Shown here: positions 52,947 through 62,991 of the stretch, in pieces
Layout: every line of letters begins with the position of its first letter
How positions within the stretch are numbered: the first letter of the stretch is position 1
Assembly: GCF_040215725.1 (NCBI RefSeq)
Contig: NZ_CP157970.1
Span: 169,370-233,369, forward strand
Direction: 5' to 3'
Length of the DNA stretch: 64,000 bases
DNA from: Rhizobium sp. ZPR4
Lineage (GTDB): Bacteria; Pseudomonadota; Alphaproteobacteria; Rhizobiales; Rhizobiaceae
Translations under genes and position numbers: made by a program
Notes under the pieces: generated by a model
Told to the model about the DNA's origin: nothing
Database searches by the model: none
What the model saw: the letters and a program-made list of their open reading frames with translations, nothing else

Positions 52947-53064
52947 GTTCCGCTCCGTTTTAGGTACCTTCAATCGGTCCTTTTGGGCCGATTCTGCCGC
53001 TTGTGCGGTTCTTTAGGCGTCAGCCTCAGGCTAACCGCGTCAGAGTAAGTTCATGGGTTGGATT

Positions 53065-53110
53065 TTGGCCAACACAACTCCATTCTGCCGCTATAGCGTT
53101 TCGTTATGGC
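53065..53110. promoter_or_regulatory. Shared 46-bp regulatory sequence, copy B, upstream of the LivK-like gene
   Basis: Forty of 46 positions are identical to 45832-45877 and in the same orientation relative to the downstream gene. It starts with TTGGCCAACACAACT and ends with GCTATA-N9-TATGGC (53090-53110), also T-N11-A. Its near edge is about 119 bp from the ATG at 52946. It links the transporter operon to the hyu operon. Confidence 0.78.
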
Positions 53111-53327
53111 CGTTGCCCACAAGGCGCGATATCATAAGGAGCGCGCCAATTGAGCGAGAGGGGCTTGGTTTACCTGAACAATTGCCCTTCGACCGGACTC
53201 CCATGGCGAACCGATTTCTTCACCAAATATCGCAAATATCAGCTCTTAACAGGATTCGAACCATGGGCCTTATCTCTGAACAAGAAATAGCAAATGAATC
53301 GGTGTTAATTGGTCCGTGGCTCTCCCG

Positions 53328-54650
53328 TCAGTTTTTGTTCTGGTATGCTTTGGGAAACACTATGTCTTGATCCACGATTACATTAAACTTATAACCGGGT
53401 CTGATTTCGAGCGTCGGCTGGACATCCATGTTCCGCTGGATCGTCCGGTCGGCAACGCGCCCGAAAGTTTCGGCGAAATTCCGCCGCGCCGCATCGGATG
53501 CGGTATCCTGTGTCGCAAGCGTCGAACTCTGCGGCACGGCCATATCGATACCCGTGCCGATCAGCGCAATCAGCACCGCCGATCCGAACGTCTTGAGATA
53601 GTGATTGTTCACCTTATCGGCAAAACCTCCATACCCCTGCGCATCCGTTCCCGCCATACCGCCGATTTGCAGCGTCGAGCCGTTCGGGAAGATGATATCG
53701 GTCCAGACGACAAGCACGCGCCTCTGGCCAAAGGACACTTTGCTGTCATATCGGCCGAAGAGTTTCGTCCCCTGCGGGATCAGCAGACGATGGCCGGTCG
53801 CGCTGTCATAAACGTTCTGGCTGACCTGTGCGCTGATCCGGCCGGGAAGGTCCGAATTAATGCCTGATATGAGCGTCGCTGGAATGACCGAACCGCGCTT
53901 CAATTCGAAGGGCGATCGTTGTGGCACGACACCATTGGGAAGGTATCCGAGATTCTTAAGATCGGCGTTGAAGAAATCCTCCTTGGAGCGCTGCCCGTTC
54001 GGATCGACATTCTGACCGCCGAGACCGGCACGCAAGGCCGCAGTATAGAGATCGGACGGGGTTCCCGCCGTTGTCGATGTCGTCGTTGCCGCCTTAGCCG
54101 CCGTCGCGTCGTCGGTTCCCGAGCGCGCTTCCAGCTTGCCGCGATCGATGGCGAGCGGGGCATCATAGGCGGAATCTCTCGCCTGCAATCGGGCCATGCG
54201 CTGACGATACCGCTCGCGCAGATATTGTTCCTGGCTTTCGCGTTCGAGACGCGCCCGCCATACCTCTTCCGGCTCCAGCTCCTGCCAGCGCAGTTGTTGC
54301 TCACCTTGTCCTGGCTGAGGCGCGAAGGGATTGGTCCTCTTCTTCGCGTCCCGGTTCGTCTCGACAGGCGTTGGCTGGAACGTTGTCTGCTGCTGCGGCT
54401 CGCCAATGATGCCGTTCGTCACGCCGCGCTTGATCTGGTCGGCAAAAGTCGAGGCGGAATTTCCCGAACTCGTCTCCAGGCCGGAATCCTTCCCGAAATA
54501 CAGTCCGCGGGAAGTGAGCCCATAGAAAATGACGCCAAGGAAGGTGATGAGCAACACGATCACCGCGATGATTGGCAGGCGATTGATCCGCCGAATGCCT
54601 CTGTCAGCTTCATCGTTCGCGGTTCCACCGAGCTTGAGGGATTGTACCAT
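53328..54650 (-). CDS. trbI: Conjugal transfer protein TrbI (VirB10-like)
   Basis: 440-residue protein spanning the cell envelope in the mating-pair-formation type IV secretion system. A single N-terminal helix (IIAVIVLLITFLGVIFYGL) is followed by a charged, Gln/Arg-rich periplasmic linker and the C-terminal TrbI/VirB10 domain (GSVIPATLISGINSDLPG, LLIPQGTKLFGRYDSKVSFGQ, GMAGTDAQGYGGFADKVNNHY). The size equals that of Ti-plasmid TrbI. It is the last gene of the operon; beyond it lies the transporter promoter region. Confidence 0.96.
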   Translation of the reverse strand: MVQSLKLGGTANDEADRGIRRINRLPIIAVIVLLITFLGVIFYGLTSRGLYFGKDSGLETSSGNSASTFADQIKRGVTNGIIGEPQQQTTFQPTPVETNRDAKKRTNPFAPQPGQGEQQLRWQELEPEEVWRARLERESQEQYLRERYRQRMARLQARDSAYDAPLAIDRGKLEARSGTDDATAAKAATTTSTTAGTPSDLYTAALRAGLGGQNVDPNGQRSKEDFFNADLKNLGYLPNGVVPQRSPFELKRGSVIPATLISGINSDLPGRISAQVSQNVYDSATGHRLLIPQGTKLFGRYDSKVSFGQRRVLVVWTDIIFPNGSTLQIGGMAGTDAQGYGGFADKVNNHYLKTFGSAVLIALIGTGIDMAVPQSSTLATQDTASDAARRNFAETFGRVADRTIQRNMDVQPTLEIRPGYKFNVIVDQDIVFPKAYQNKN

Positions 54651-54661
54651 CGCCCCCTCCC

Positions 54662-55126
54662 TCAGCCACGTCGCATCAGCGAGAGCGCACTCGCCGGCGT
54701 CGCCCCGTTCGCAGTGACGGTGTACGCCCTGCCGAGTTCGACGCTCTCCGTCGAAAGACGCGCCAGAACCTGGCCATCGAACGGCATGATCACATAGCCG
54801 AGCGCGATGACTTTCGTGCCGCTATCCGTCTTCTGGTCGGTAATGACGGCATAGCCCCATCTCTTGAGCGCCGCCTCAAGTGCCTGCCCGAAGGGTGAGC
54901 TATCCGCCTTGAGAGCTATCGTCGCCTTTCCCGGTCCGATCTGTTCGGCAAGACGGCTGACCATGTCGCCGGCGATGGCGCTTGCCGCCGGGGGTGAGAT
55001 TTCCAGCGGTGCCGCGCTGCCGACGAGGCCGCCAGTCCCCGTCGACTCGCATGCGGAAAGCAGGATGGCGAGGGCGCAGGCTGCGGCAACGCTGAGGATT
55101 GGGCGGGGTCGAGAGATTCGCATCAC
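54662..55126 (-). CDS. trbH: Conjugal transfer lipoprotein TrbH
   Basis: 154-residue lipoprotein with signal sequence ending in the lipobox LLSAC (about residues 21-25), then a Gly/Pro/Ala-rich segment and a small folded domain ([24 protein letters not shown]). The position between trbG and trbI matches the Ti/Sym plasmid order. It overlaps the trbG start of stop/start DNA by 4 bp. It probably assists the outer-membrane part of the transfer channel; its precise role is not established in the family. Confidence 0.9.
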   Translation of the reverse strand: MMRISRPRPILSVAAACALAILLSACESTGTGGLVGSAAPLEISPPAASAIAGDMVSRLAEQIGPGKATIALKADSSPFGQALEAALKRWGYAVITDQKTDSGTKVIALGYVIMPFDGQVLARLSTESVELGRAYTVTANGATPASALSLMRRG

Positions 55127-55989
55127 CGCCCTCCCCTGCTGATCGTCACCTTTTCCTGTTTCCAGCCGACGCCGGAGACGAGAACCGCGCGATCGATATT
55201 GTAATCGACCACCATCATATTGTTCTTCAGGCGATAGTTGACGATGCGGTTCTGTCCGCCGGAGACAACGAACAGAACCGGCACATCCTGGCCGGAGATC
55301 GAGCGCGGAAACTGGATGTAGGTTTTGAGGCCATCGGAATAGACCCGCGTTGGCCGCCAGCCGGCACGCCCCGAAACGGAATAGCTGAAACTCAACTGTT
55401 CAGCGGGAACGCCGGCGCCCGGGATCGTGCTTGCCTCCAGCCGGGCATTGACGTCTGCGAGCTTTGCAGAAACATTCTCCGGATATTCGAAGCCGACACG
55501 GGCCATATATTGGGTCGCATGCGACTTGAGCTGGATATGGTAGGTGCGCCGAGATGTCGTCACGACCATCGAGGTGACAAGAGCTGGCTCCGAAGGTTTG
55601 ACGATCAGATGGATCGCTTGGCCGCCTGGCGCTCCTGATGTCGCGGGCTCGACCTTCCAGCGCACCGTGTCACCGACCAGCACGTCGCGAACCACCTCCC
55701 CGCCTTGCAGTTCAATATCGCAGACCTGAAGCGGTGAGCAGACGACCGACGGCTGCACTTCGCCATAGAGAAAGATCACCTTGCCGTCCGCTCCCTTGGT
55801 GACGAGACCGCGCGATCCGCGCCACTGGCTGGAAATCCCCATGCCTTTCGCCTCATTGGCGGTAACGCCGTCGGCCGCAAGCGCTTGGGAAGAGAGGAAG
55901 ACCGAAGACGGCACGATCGCGGTGACGATGGCGCCGGCAGTCAGCGAGGCCCGTAGAATTCTGTGTCGGATGTTCATGTGCGGGGCCAT
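55123..55989 (-). CDS. trbG: Conjugal transfer protein TrbG (VirB9-like)
   Basis: 288-residue periplasmic protein with a signal peptide ([22 protein letters not shown]) and the VirB9/CagX domain: [52 protein letters not shown] and TYIQFPRSI near the C-terminus. It forms the outer-membrane core complex with TrbI. Start choice is uncertain: TTG 55998 overlaps the trbF stop, ATG 55989 and ATG 55977 follow. ATG 55989 is taken here. Confidence 0.94.
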   Translation of the reverse strand: MAPHMNIRHRILRASLTAGAIVTAIVPSSVFLSSQALAADGVTANEAKGMGISSQWRGSRGLVTKGADGKVIFLYGEVQPSVVCSPLQVCDIELQGGEVVRDVLVGDTVRWKVEPATSGAPGGQAIHLIVKPSEPALVTSMVVTTSRRTYHIQLKSHATQYMARVGFEYPENVSAKLADVNARLEASTIPGAGVPAEQLSFSYSVSGRAGWRPTRVYSDGLKTYIQFPRSISGQDVPVLFVVSGGQNRIVNYRLKNNMMVVDYNIDRAVLVSGVGWKQEKVTISRGGR

Positions 55990-55994
55990 GCCTT

Positions 55995-56678
55995 TCAAAG
56001 CTGTGCGGTCCAGTCGAAATCGCGGAGATAGAGACCGATGGGGTTCAGACGGATGACGCCCTCGTCCTGGGGTGGCGTTAGCGTCACGGTAGCGATGCCG
56101 CGAAAACGGCGCACGGCCGTCTCCTTGCCGCGCCGGTCGCGCTCGAACTCTGTCCAGTCCATCTGGTAGGACTGGTTCGAGAGCGCGACGATGTTGTTGA
56201 CCTCGACCGCGACAGTTGCCGTCGTCGCCTTTTCGAACGGTGAGTTCGAGCGAAACCAGGCATTGACCTTCTCGGTCGCGGGATCGGACGTCCGAAGAAG
56301 GGCGTAGGTCCGGTCGATATACTGCTTCTGCACGACCGCATCCGGCGTGACGGACCTGAAGTTTGAGACGAAGCTGCCAAGGGTTGCGCGCACCACGCGC
56401 GGATCGGCGTATTCGATCTGCTGCGGGAAACCGGCATTGACTGATGTGCCGAGCTTATCGACCTCGACGATATAGGGAACGAGCTTGACCTCAGTGCTCT
56501 GATAGAGCGCATAACCGAAACCGATCACCGCCATGGCCATGCCGGTGATACCGACGATGCGCCAGGCCGCTGCTGCCTTCACATAGGAGCCATAGCGCTC
56601 GTTCCATTCGTTGCGTGCGGCCAAATAAGGATTGTCAGGCGGATTAGGTCCGGCCATGGCTTGAGAGCCTCCAGTCAT
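55995..56678 (-). CDS. trbF: Conjugal transfer protein TrbF (VirB8-like)
   Basis: 227-residue bitopic inner-membrane protein: short cytoplasmic N-terminus ([21 protein letters not shown]), one helix ([19 protein letters not shown]) and a periplasmic VirB8-type domain ([32 protein letters not shown]). ATG 56678 overlaps the trbL stop (ATGA). It is part of the inner-membrane scaffold of the transfer apparatus. Confidence 0.95.
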   Translation of the reverse strand: MTGGSQAMAGPNPPDNPYLAARNEWNERYGSYVKAAAAWRIVGITGMAMAVIGFGYALYQSTEVKLVPYIVEVDKLGTSVNAGFPQQIEYADPRVVRATLGSFVSNFRSVTPDAVVQKQYIDRTYALLRTSDPATEKVNAWFRSNSPFEKATTATVAVEVNNIVALSNQSYQMDWTEFERDRRGKETAVRRFRGIATVTLTPPQDEGVIRLNPIGLYLRDFDWTAQL

Positions 56679-57862
56679 TTGTTCTCGTTGATCGGCGGAG
56701 GTGGGGGCGGCGTGGGGCGGCCGGATTGTTGCTCGAGCTTGGCGTTGGCAAGCCCCAGAAGCGAACCAGCATAGGCGCCAGGAGAACCGATCGCCTTTTC
56801 TTTTGCAGCCGAACCGACGGCGCCGGTCGCCCCGCCAATGCCTGCCTCCATGCCGCGCAGAGCCGCACTGCCAAGCGACGATCCCCCTGCCCTTGCGGCA
56901 CTTGCGGCCTGGAAACCTCTTGTCGCAGCGCCTGCGGTGAGGAAGGCGGCTCCCGCCGCGAAGGACGCAGCCTGCCCACCGTGGCGGATCGCTTCCATCC
57001 CGGCCCCGACCGATGCGCCCTGCACGACGCCCTGCAGGATCGGCGGCACATACATGGCGATCACGAAAACCACGACGGAGATGCCGGCGATGGCGAGTGT
57101 GGTGATGAACTGTTCGGAAGTTGCCGTCGGCGCTTCGGCGAGGCCCAGCAAAATGTCGGAGCCGATCTTGGCGATCATCACCAGCGCCATCAGCTTCATG
57201 CCGACGGAGAAGGCGTAGACCAGATATTTGACGGCAAAGTCCTTGGTGTAGGACGATCCGCCGAGGCCAAGCATGATCATGCCGGCGAGCAGGCCGACAT
57301 ACATCTCGACCATGACGGCGACGAAGATGGCTGCGACCAGGCTGAAGGAGATGACGACCACGACCATGGCGAAGACTGCGGCGATCGCGAGCGCATTATC
57401 CTCGAATAGGCCGAACTTCGCCTGTTCGGACATCTTGGTTGCGACACGGATACCGGCATCAAAAATATTGGCGGGTGATGCCGAGCCGCCGCCGGCGCCG
57501 ATCTGAAAGAGACTGTCGACCACGGCCTTGGCGAAGGAGGGACCCTGATCGAGGATGAAGGCGAAGAGGCCGATGAACATGATCCGCCGGACGAGTTCGG
57601 CGAACCAGCTATCGAGCGAAGCGGCATTGATTGCCAGCCACACGGCGGCAATGCCGACCTCGATGCCGGCGAGAACCCAGAACAGTGATCGCGCCGCGTT
57701 CATGACAGTCGTCTCCCAGCCTTTCGCGGCGGTGACGACGGAGTTCTCCAGCGTCGTAAGCACCTCGCCTTGTTGTGCGAAGGCGGGCGCACTCGCCAAC
57801 AGGGCAAGACCGATTGCGATGATGGCAGGTTCCATCTTCCGGCAGGAGCGAACACTTACCAT
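56675..57862 (-). CDS. trbL: Conjugal transfer protein TrbL (VirB6-like)
   Basis: 395-residue polytopic membrane protein with about six helices and a Gly/Ala-rich C-terminal tail ending in a proline run. A cleavable signal-like start ([17 protein letters not shown]) precedes the TrbL/VirB6 region ([38 protein letters not shown]). ATG 57862 overlaps the trbK stop and follows GGAGATG; the frame upstream runs over trbK in another frame and is not used. Confidence 0.94.
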   Translation of the reverse strand: MVSVRSCRKMEPAIIAIGLALLASAPAFAQQGEVLTTLENSVVTAAKGWETTVMNAARSLFWVLAGIEVGIAAVWLAINAASLDSWFAELVRRIMFIGLFAFILDQGPSFAKAVVDSLFQIGAGGGSASPANIFDAGIRVATKMSEQAKFGLFEDNALAIAAVFAMVVVVISFSLVAAIFVAVMVEMYVGLLAGMIMLGLGGSSYTKDFAVKYLVYAFSVGMKLMALVMIAKIGSDILLGLAEAPTATSEQFITTLAIAGISVVVFVIAMYVPPILQGVVQGASVGAGMEAIRHGGQAASFAAGAAFLTAGAATRGFQAASAARAGGSSLGSAALRGMEAGIGGATGAVGSAAKEKAIGSPGAYAGSLLGLANAKLEQQSGRPTPPPPPPINENK

Positions 57863-58077
57863 CGTGGTTTCATCTCCTGTCCGCCACGGATGTTCTGATC
57901 CGGATCGCCGCCGAAGAATTTTCCCCAATATTCCCGGCGCTCGGTATCTGAGGCAGGCCGCGAGGCGGCGCCCGGTTCCGAGATGGGCGTAGGATCGGGC
58001 TGAGCAATGATCCAGGTGATGACGCCGGCCCCGATAATCGTGGCCCAGGCGATCGCGATGACGAGGCGCGGGCTCAC
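57856..58077 (-). CDS. trbK: Entry-exclusion protein TrbK
   Basis: 73-residue small protein starting at GTG 58077, which overlaps the trbJ stop (GTGA). One N-terminal hydrophobic segment (LVIAIAWATIIGAGVITWII) is followed by a polar tail including EYWGKFFGGD. The position between trbJ and trbL and the size match TrbK, which blocks entry of a second related plasmid. Sequence similarity within the family is low, so the call leans on gene order. Confidence 0.87.
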   Translation of the reverse strand: MSPRLVIAIAWATIIGAGVITWIIAQPDPTPISEPGAASRPASDTERREYWGKFFGGDPDQNIRGGQEMKPRW

Positions 58078-58883
58078 CAGCGGGGCTCCATCGTCTGACC
58101 GCCGCGGATGTCACGCTCCGTTGCGCTGAAGAACTGTTCGCGGCGCGCCTGCGCCAGATCCTTTTGCGCCTGTTCCGATTGGAACCATGTCCCCATCATG
58201 GTCATCTGCTGGGAGACGAGACCCCTGAGCTTTTGCATCTGTGCCACCTGCTGGGCAGCAATCTCGTGCCCGACCTGCAGTGCTTTCATTTGCCCATCGG
58301 CTGATTCCGACATCGAGCGAAGCGACGACATCGTGCTCTCTTCGCTGGAAAACTGGTCGGCGGTCAGATTTGCCGCCTTCAGCGTGCCGGCGATCGTGTC
58401 GCGGTTGGTGTCGGACCAATTCCGGTAGGTCGTCGAAAAGCTCGCCCCAGCAGGCAGAGTGCTCTTCATCTCGGAAAAGCTCTGGAAACGCTGCTTGAGC
58501 ACGTCGTCGATATTGCCCATGGAGAAGGCGACGCCTTGACCCTGCGCGACGACATTCTGGAGGTTCTTCAGGTCGCTCTCGACCTGACCCCAGACATGGT
58601 CGGGCAGCTGAGCAGTGTTCTGCAGCATGTTCTTATAGATGTTGAGCTGGTTCTGGATCTGCTCGGCAAGCTGGGAGATCTGAGTAATCTGGTTATTCAC
58701 CTGCTCGGCGGATTTGCCGACAAGGGAAATCAGTTCTGCGTTGTTGGCAAGCTGTGTCCATTCGGTCGCCTGCCCGGTCACACCACCGGCCTGGGCTGGC
58801 ATTGGGAAAGCCATCGACAGGATAATGGTCATGACTGTCATAGCCCGCGCCGCCTCACGCGGTCGGGAAGAGTGTACAGGCAT
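58074..58883 (-). CDS. trbJ: Conjugal transfer protein TrbJ (VirB5-like)
   Basis: 269-residue secreted protein with signal peptide (TVMTIILSMAFPMPAQA) and long helical, Gln-rich mature part containing the TrbJ blocks LANNAELISLVGKSAEQV and NQLNIYKNMLQNTAQLP. VirB5-type proteins sit at the pilus tip. ATG 58883 follows an AAGGGGG site within the end of trbE (29-bp overlap). The end (GGQTMEPRW) is nearly repeated at the end of TrbK (GGQEMKPRW), a small local duplication. Confidence 0.94.
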   Translation of the reverse strand: MPVHSSRPREAARAMTVMTIILSMAFPMPAQAGGVTGQATEWTQLANNAELISLVGKSAEQVNNQITQISQLAEQIQNQLNIYKNMLQNTAQLPDHVWGQVESDLKNLQNVVAQGQGVAFSMGNIDDVLKQRFQSFSEMKSTLPAGASFSTTYRNWSDTNRDTIAGTLKAANLTADQFSSEESTMSSLRSMSESADGQMKALQVGHEIAAQQVAQMQKLRGLVSQQMTMMGTWFQSEQAQKDLAQARREQFFSATERDIRGGQTMEPRW

Positions 58884-61323
58884 CGGCGATCCCCCTTTGC
58901 TGGAGCCAGTGGAGAGGCCAGCCGGCCCCGTGTTCGGAATGAAGAACGCGAATGCGTTTGAGGTCTTCTTTGCCGGACGCCCCGACGAAGGAGAGAGCGA
59001 CAGGGCCGAGTGCCATATTGAACAGCCGGCGGCCTTCCGGTGAGGCGACGTAATATTCGCGTTTTGGAATAGCCGTGGCGACGATCTCGATCTGCCGTTC
59101 GTTGAAGCCGATGCGTTCGTAGAACTCGCGTGTGCCGGGCTCGCGGGCCGCCCCGTTCGGCAGGCAAATTTTTGTGGGACAGGACTCCTTCAGGACGTCG
59201 ATGATGCCGGAGCGCTCCGCATCGGATATCGACTGTGTCGCCAGCACCACGGCGCAGTTTGCCTTGCGCAGTACCTTCAGCCATTCGCGGATCTTGTCGC
59301 GGAAGATCGGATGGCCAAGCATTAACCAGGCTTCGTCGAGGATAATCAGGCTGGGTGCGCCCGTCAGGCGTTTTTCGATCCGGCGAAAAAGATAGGTAAG
59401 CACGGGAACGAGATTGCGCTCGCCCATGTTCATCAGCTCTTCGATCTCGAAACACTGGAAGGCGCCGAGCGCCAGACCGTCCTTCTCGGCATCGAGCAAC
59501 TGTCCCATCGGGCCATCGACGGTATAGTGATGCAGCGCATCCTTGATTTCCCTCATTTGGACGCCCGAAACGAAATCGGAGAGCGAACGGCCACGCGATT
59601 CCGCCATGAGCGCGACCTGCCTCGATATGGCGTTGCGATAGTCGGGTGTGATCGTCACACCCTGCAGCGCCACGAGCGTCTCGATCCACTCAGACGCCCA
59701 GGCACGATCGCCATCGGTCGCAAGTTCGGCGAGTGGGCAGAAAGCGAGACCTACACTTTCTCCCTTCCCGGACGTGCTGGTGTCGCCGCCAATCTCGTAA
59801 TGGTCGCCACCAACGCCAAGCGTCAGCGGCAGCATCGAGCCGCCCTTGTCGAAGGCGAAGACCTGTGCATCCTCGTAGCGGCGGAATTGCGCGGCAATCA
59901 GCGCCAGCAGTGTCGACTTACCCGAACCTGTGGGACCAAAGATCAGCGTGTGGCCGACGTCGTCGACATGCAGGTTCAGCCGGAATGGCGTCGAGCCGCT
60001 GGCAACCTGCATCAGCGGCGGCGAGCCCGGCGGATAGAACGGGCAAGGCGCTGCCGGATTTCCCGACCAGACGGAATTGAGCGGGATCAGGTCCGCCAGA
60101 TTGCGGGTGTTGATCAGCGGCTCGCGTATATTGGCGTAAGAGACGCCCGGCAGGCTGCCGAGAAAGGCGTCGGTCGCATTCAGCGTCTCGATCCGTGCGC
60201 CAAATCCGTCGGCCTGGATCAGGCGACGGACCGCCTCGCACTTCTCTTGGCAGCGGCTTTGGTCTTCGTCGAAGATGACGACGACCGGCGTGTAGTAGCC
60301 ATAGGCCACCAGCTGCGATGAGGCTTCGGCAATGGCATCTTCGGTTTCAGTCACCATCATCATGGCGTCCTGGTCGACCGACCGCGACTGCGTCTGGAAG
60401 AGTTGATCGAAGAAGGGTCTCACCTTTTGCTGCCATTTCTTGCGGGTGCGCTCCAGCCTCGCCCTCGCCTCCTCCGCATCGAGAAAGACAAAGCGCGACG
60501 ACCAGCGATAGGTGAGCGGCATCAGGTCGAGACTGTTGAGGATGCCGGGCCAGCTTTCGGCCGGTAGCCCGTCAATTGCGACGACACCGAGAAACCGGTT
60601 CTCGACCAGAGGTGTGAGCCCATGCTGCAGCTCCGCAGTCACCAGCCAGTCGAGATACATCGGGATTTCCGGCAGACGGACCGGATGGTTCTCGCCGGTG
60701 ATGCAGAAGCGGATGAACTGGAAAAGCTCGTCATAGCGGGCAACACGGAAACCGCCGCGCTCCAGCGTCTCTCGCGTCAGCATCCGGCGGATCGACACGA
60801 CGTTCATGAGATATTGCTCGACCTCGCGAATCGAGATCAGAAACGTCTCCAGCGCCCGGTCGGCATAGGTGGCGGAACGGCTGGCAGTATCCGAATAGAC
60901 ATAGCGTGTCAGCCCAGAGCGTCGCGGTTCCGGCGGTCTCCAGGTCAGGATTAGTGCGTGCCGGGTCTCGAAATGGCCGCTTTCCCTTTGGAAATGCGCC
61001 CGCCGTTCAGCGTCGATCGCTCGCGTGACCGGGTCAGGGAAGTGGCAATCATCATTGGCCGGATAGTCGCCTGTGGGCACCCTGACGGCTTCAACCTGTA
61101 TCATCCAGCCCGAACCGAGGCGTGACAGGACCGCGTTGATCTGCCGAGACACGTCGTTGCGCTCGGCGTCGGTCGAACTTTCGCTGTCCGGCCCGGCAAA
61201 ATACCAGCCGGCCATGAGCGAACCGTCCTTGAGCAGGATCACGCCGTTGTCGACCAACCCGGCATAGGGCACGAGATCGGCAAACGACGGTCCCGTGTGG
61301 CGGAAAGATTTGAGGGCTACCAT
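58855..61323 (-). CDS. trbE: Conjugal transfer ATPase TrbE (VirB4-like)
   Basis: 822-residue cytoplasmic-face ATPase powering pilus assembly and transfer. The N-terminal CagE/TrbE region (LVPYAGLVDNGVILLKDGSLMAGW) leads to a central Walker A (FGPTGSGKSTLLA) and a C-terminal Walker B region (SLIILDEAWLMLG) with a following ATQSISD sensor. ATG 61323 is chosen, just after the trbD stop; an in-frame upstream codon at 61398 lies within trbD. Length agrees with Ti-plasmid TrbE. Confidence 0.96.
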   Translation of the reverse strand: MVALKSFRHTGPSFADLVPYAGLVDNGVILLKDGSLMAGWYFAGPDSESSTDAERNDVSRQINAVLSRLGSGWMIQVEAVRVPTGDYPANDDCHFPDPVTRAIDAERRAHFQRESGHFETRHALILTWRPPEPRRSGLTRYVYSDTASRSATYADRALETFLISIREVEQYLMNVVSIRRMLTRETLERGGFRVARYDELFQFIRFCITGENHPVRLPEIPMYLDWLVTAELQHGLTPLVENRFLGVVAIDGLPAESWPGILNSLDLMPLTYRWSSRFVFLDAEEARARLERTRKKWQQKVRPFFDQLFQTQSRSVDQDAMMMVTETEDAIAEASSQLVAYGYYTPVVVIFDEDQSRCQEKCEAVRRLIQADGFGARIETLNATDAFLGSLPGVSYANIREPLINTRNLADLIPLNSVWSGNPAAPCPFYPPGSPPLMQVASGSTPFRLNLHVDDVGHTLIFGPTGSGKSTLLALIAAQFRRYEDAQVFAFDKGGSMLPLTLGVGGDHYEIGGDTSTSGKGESVGLAFCPLAELATDGDRAWASEWIETLVALQGVTITPDYRNAISRQVALMAESRGRSLSDFVSGVQMREIKDALHHYTVDGPMGQLLDAEKDGLALGAFQCFEIEELMNMGERNLVPVLTYLFRRIEKRLTGAPSLIILDEAWLMLGHPIFRDKIREWLKVLRKANCAVVLATQSISDAERSGIIDVLKESCPTKICLPNGAAREPGTREFYERIGFNERQIEIVATAIPKREYYVASPEGRRLFNMALGPVALSFVGASGKEDLKRIRVLHSEHGAGWPLHWLQQRGIADACTLFPTA

Positions 61324-61333
61324 CTGAAGAGCC

Positions 61334-61633
61334 TCAGAATCTGCGCCAGGGTGCCGAAGTGGCACGGTAGAACGACCTGTAGGAGACGTGCCGGACATAG
61401 ACGCGCCGCATGAGAGGATCGGCCTTGGCCATCATGCGGAGTGCGGCCACAGCTATGAGCCAGACGGCGATGCCGAACAGCGTGGCATACCAGGTCAGCA
61501 CCACGAAGATCAGGATGATCGCGGCAAGGGCCGTGAGCAGCACCAGTTCGCGGTCCGCGCCCATCAGCAGGTTCGGACGTGACAGCGCCCTGTGCACGCG
61601 CGAACGGGAGAGGTTGGAGCCGACCTCAGCCAT
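61334..61633 (-). CDS. trbD: Conjugal transfer protein TrbD (VirB3-like)
   Basis: 99-residue inner-membrane protein with two close hydrophobic segments ([16 protein letters not shown] and [17 protein letters not shown]). It opens with [20 protein letters not shown], the family signature. ATG 61633 overlaps the trbC end. The gene order trbC-trbD-trbE is conserved. Confidence 0.94.
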   Translation of the reverse strand: MAEVGSNLSRSRVHRALSRPNLLMGADRELVLLTALAAIILIFVVLTWYATLFGIAVWLIAVAALRMMAKADPLMRRVYVRHVSYRSFYRATSAPWRRF

Positions 61634-62030
61634 GAGCCTCCTCCCCTTCCGCGCGAAGCGTTGCCGTGGGTTTGAAGATGTCCGGTTCGGACTGTGTCGC
61701 CGCCTCCCCAATCGACGCGCCTGTCGCACCGAACAGGGCGACGATCTGAGTGGCTCCCAGGAGAACCCCGCCAACGAGGGCGACATAGCAAAGCCTTCGA
61801 GCGAAATCGTTCAGTTCGCCGCCGAAGATCAGCATGGCGCCGGCGATCGCCACGGCGGCCAGAGCGATGAAGCCGGCGACAGGACCGGTGATGGACTGTT
61901 GGATCTGCTGTAGTGGCGATTCCCACGGCAGCCCACCACCGCCGGATGATGCAAGCGCCGGCTCAGCGAGGATTAGAGAAATGACAGCTAGTGCCACGCT
62001 GGCGAAAATAATCTGTGTCCTACGCGACAT
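61626..62030 (-). CDS. trbC: Conjugal transfer pilin TrbC (VirB2-like)
   Basis: 134-residue prepilin. A signal peptide (ending EPALAS) is followed by a Gly-rich stretch, [20 protein letters not shown], and two helices ([34 protein letters not shown]). In this family the processed peptide is cyclised to form the pilus. ATG 62030 follows GAGGACAG; an earlier ATG at 62042 is possible. It overlaps trbB by 11 bp. Confidence 0.94.
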   Translation of the reverse strand: MSRRTQIIFASVALAVISLILAEPALASSGGGGLPWESPLQQIQQSITGPVAGFIALAAVAIAGAMLIFGGELNDFARRLCYVALVGGVLLGATQIVALFGATGASIGEAATQSEPDIFKPTATLRAEGEEAHG

Positions 62031-62991
62031 GGCTGTCCTCATCGATTTGAGCGTAATGTTCGGTCCGGTAGTGCGAGTTGCTGAAGCCCTCGACGTGAAT
62101 GATCTCGCGGACCCGCCTCCCCTGCCCTGTCCGTTCGATGGAGACGACGAGATCAACCGCTTCTCCGATCACGTCCTGCATCGGCTGCTGGCTGGCTTCT
62201 GCGGTCAGCTGCTCCAGCCGGCGCAAAGCCGACATCGCGGTATTGGAGTGAATGGTGGTGACACCGCCCGGGTGGCCTGTATTCCAGGCCTTGAGCAGTG
62301 TAAGGGCGGCACCGTCACGGACCTCGCCGACGATGATGCGATCAGGCCTGAGACGCATCGTGCTCTTCAAGAGCCGGGGCATATCGACTGTATCGGTGGT
62401 GTGCAGGCACACTGCGTTTTCCGCCGCGCATTGGATCTCGGCGGTGTCCTCAAGAATGACCATGCGATCATCCGGCGCCGCCGCAACGATCTCGGCGATG
62501 ACGGCATTTGCAAGCGTCGTCTTGCCAGACCCGGTTCCGCCAGAAATGACGATGTTCAGGCGCGAAGCAATCGCGGTGCGTAGTACCGAGGCCTGGGCTT
62601 CGGTCATCACCTTCGACTTCACATAGTCGTCGAGTGGAATAAGCCGTGATGCCCGTCTCCGGATCGTAAAAGTAGGAGCCGATACCACAGGCGGCAACAA
62701 CCCCTCGAACCGATGTCCCCCGATCGGGAGTTCGCCGGAAATGATCGGTTGCTCGTCGTCGGCTTCCGATTGCAGCGCATGGGCGACACTGCCGATGACG
62801 ACTTCGGCGGCGGCAGCACTCATCGCGCCGGCCGGGGCGACGCCATGCCCCAACCGTTCAATGAACAGTCTGCCGTCCGGATTGAGCATGATCTCGACAA
62901 CCATTGCGTCGTCGAGTGCAGCACAAAGCTGGTCGCCGAGCGCGTCCTGGAGTTTGCGGACAAGACGGGGATGGGAACGGAGCTGGGTCAC
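62020..62991 (-). CDS. trbB: Conjugal transfer ATPase TrbB (VirB11-like)
   Basis: 323-residue hexameric traffic ATPase. Walker A is GGTGSGKTT (151-159), followed by the Asp box region [15 protein letters not shown], the Walker B block [26 protein letters not shown] and the His box TTIHSN. It starts at GTG 62991, overlapping the traI stop (GTGA), which ties transfer-gene translation to signal-synthase translation. Confidence 0.97.
   Translation of the reverse strand: MTQLRSHPRLVRKLQDALGDQLCAALDDAMVVEIMLNPDGRLFIERLGHGVAPAGAMSAAAAEVVIGSVAHALQSEADDEQPIISGELPIGGHRFEGLLPPVVSAPTFTIRRRASRLIPLDDYVKSKVMTEAQASVLRTAIASRLNIVISGGTGSGKTTLANAVIAEIVAAAPDDRMVILEDTAEIQCAAENAVCLHTTDTVDMPRLLKSTMRLRPDRIIVGEVRDGAALTLLKAWNTGHPGGVTTIHSNTAMSALRRLEQLTAEASQQPMQDVIGEAVDLVVSIERTGQGRRVREIIHVEGFSNSHYRTEHYAQIDEDSHVA

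Noticed and set aside
53255..53275. tRNA T-loop-like string (GGATTCGAACC) near the end of trbI
   Set aside because: The bases on either side do not form a proper T-stem, and no anticodon or acceptor arm can be drawn, so no tRNA gene is called.
57863..58114. N-terminal extension of the TrbL frame
   Set aside because: It covers trbK in another frame; the ATG at 57862 has a ribosome-binding site and the expected signal-like start.
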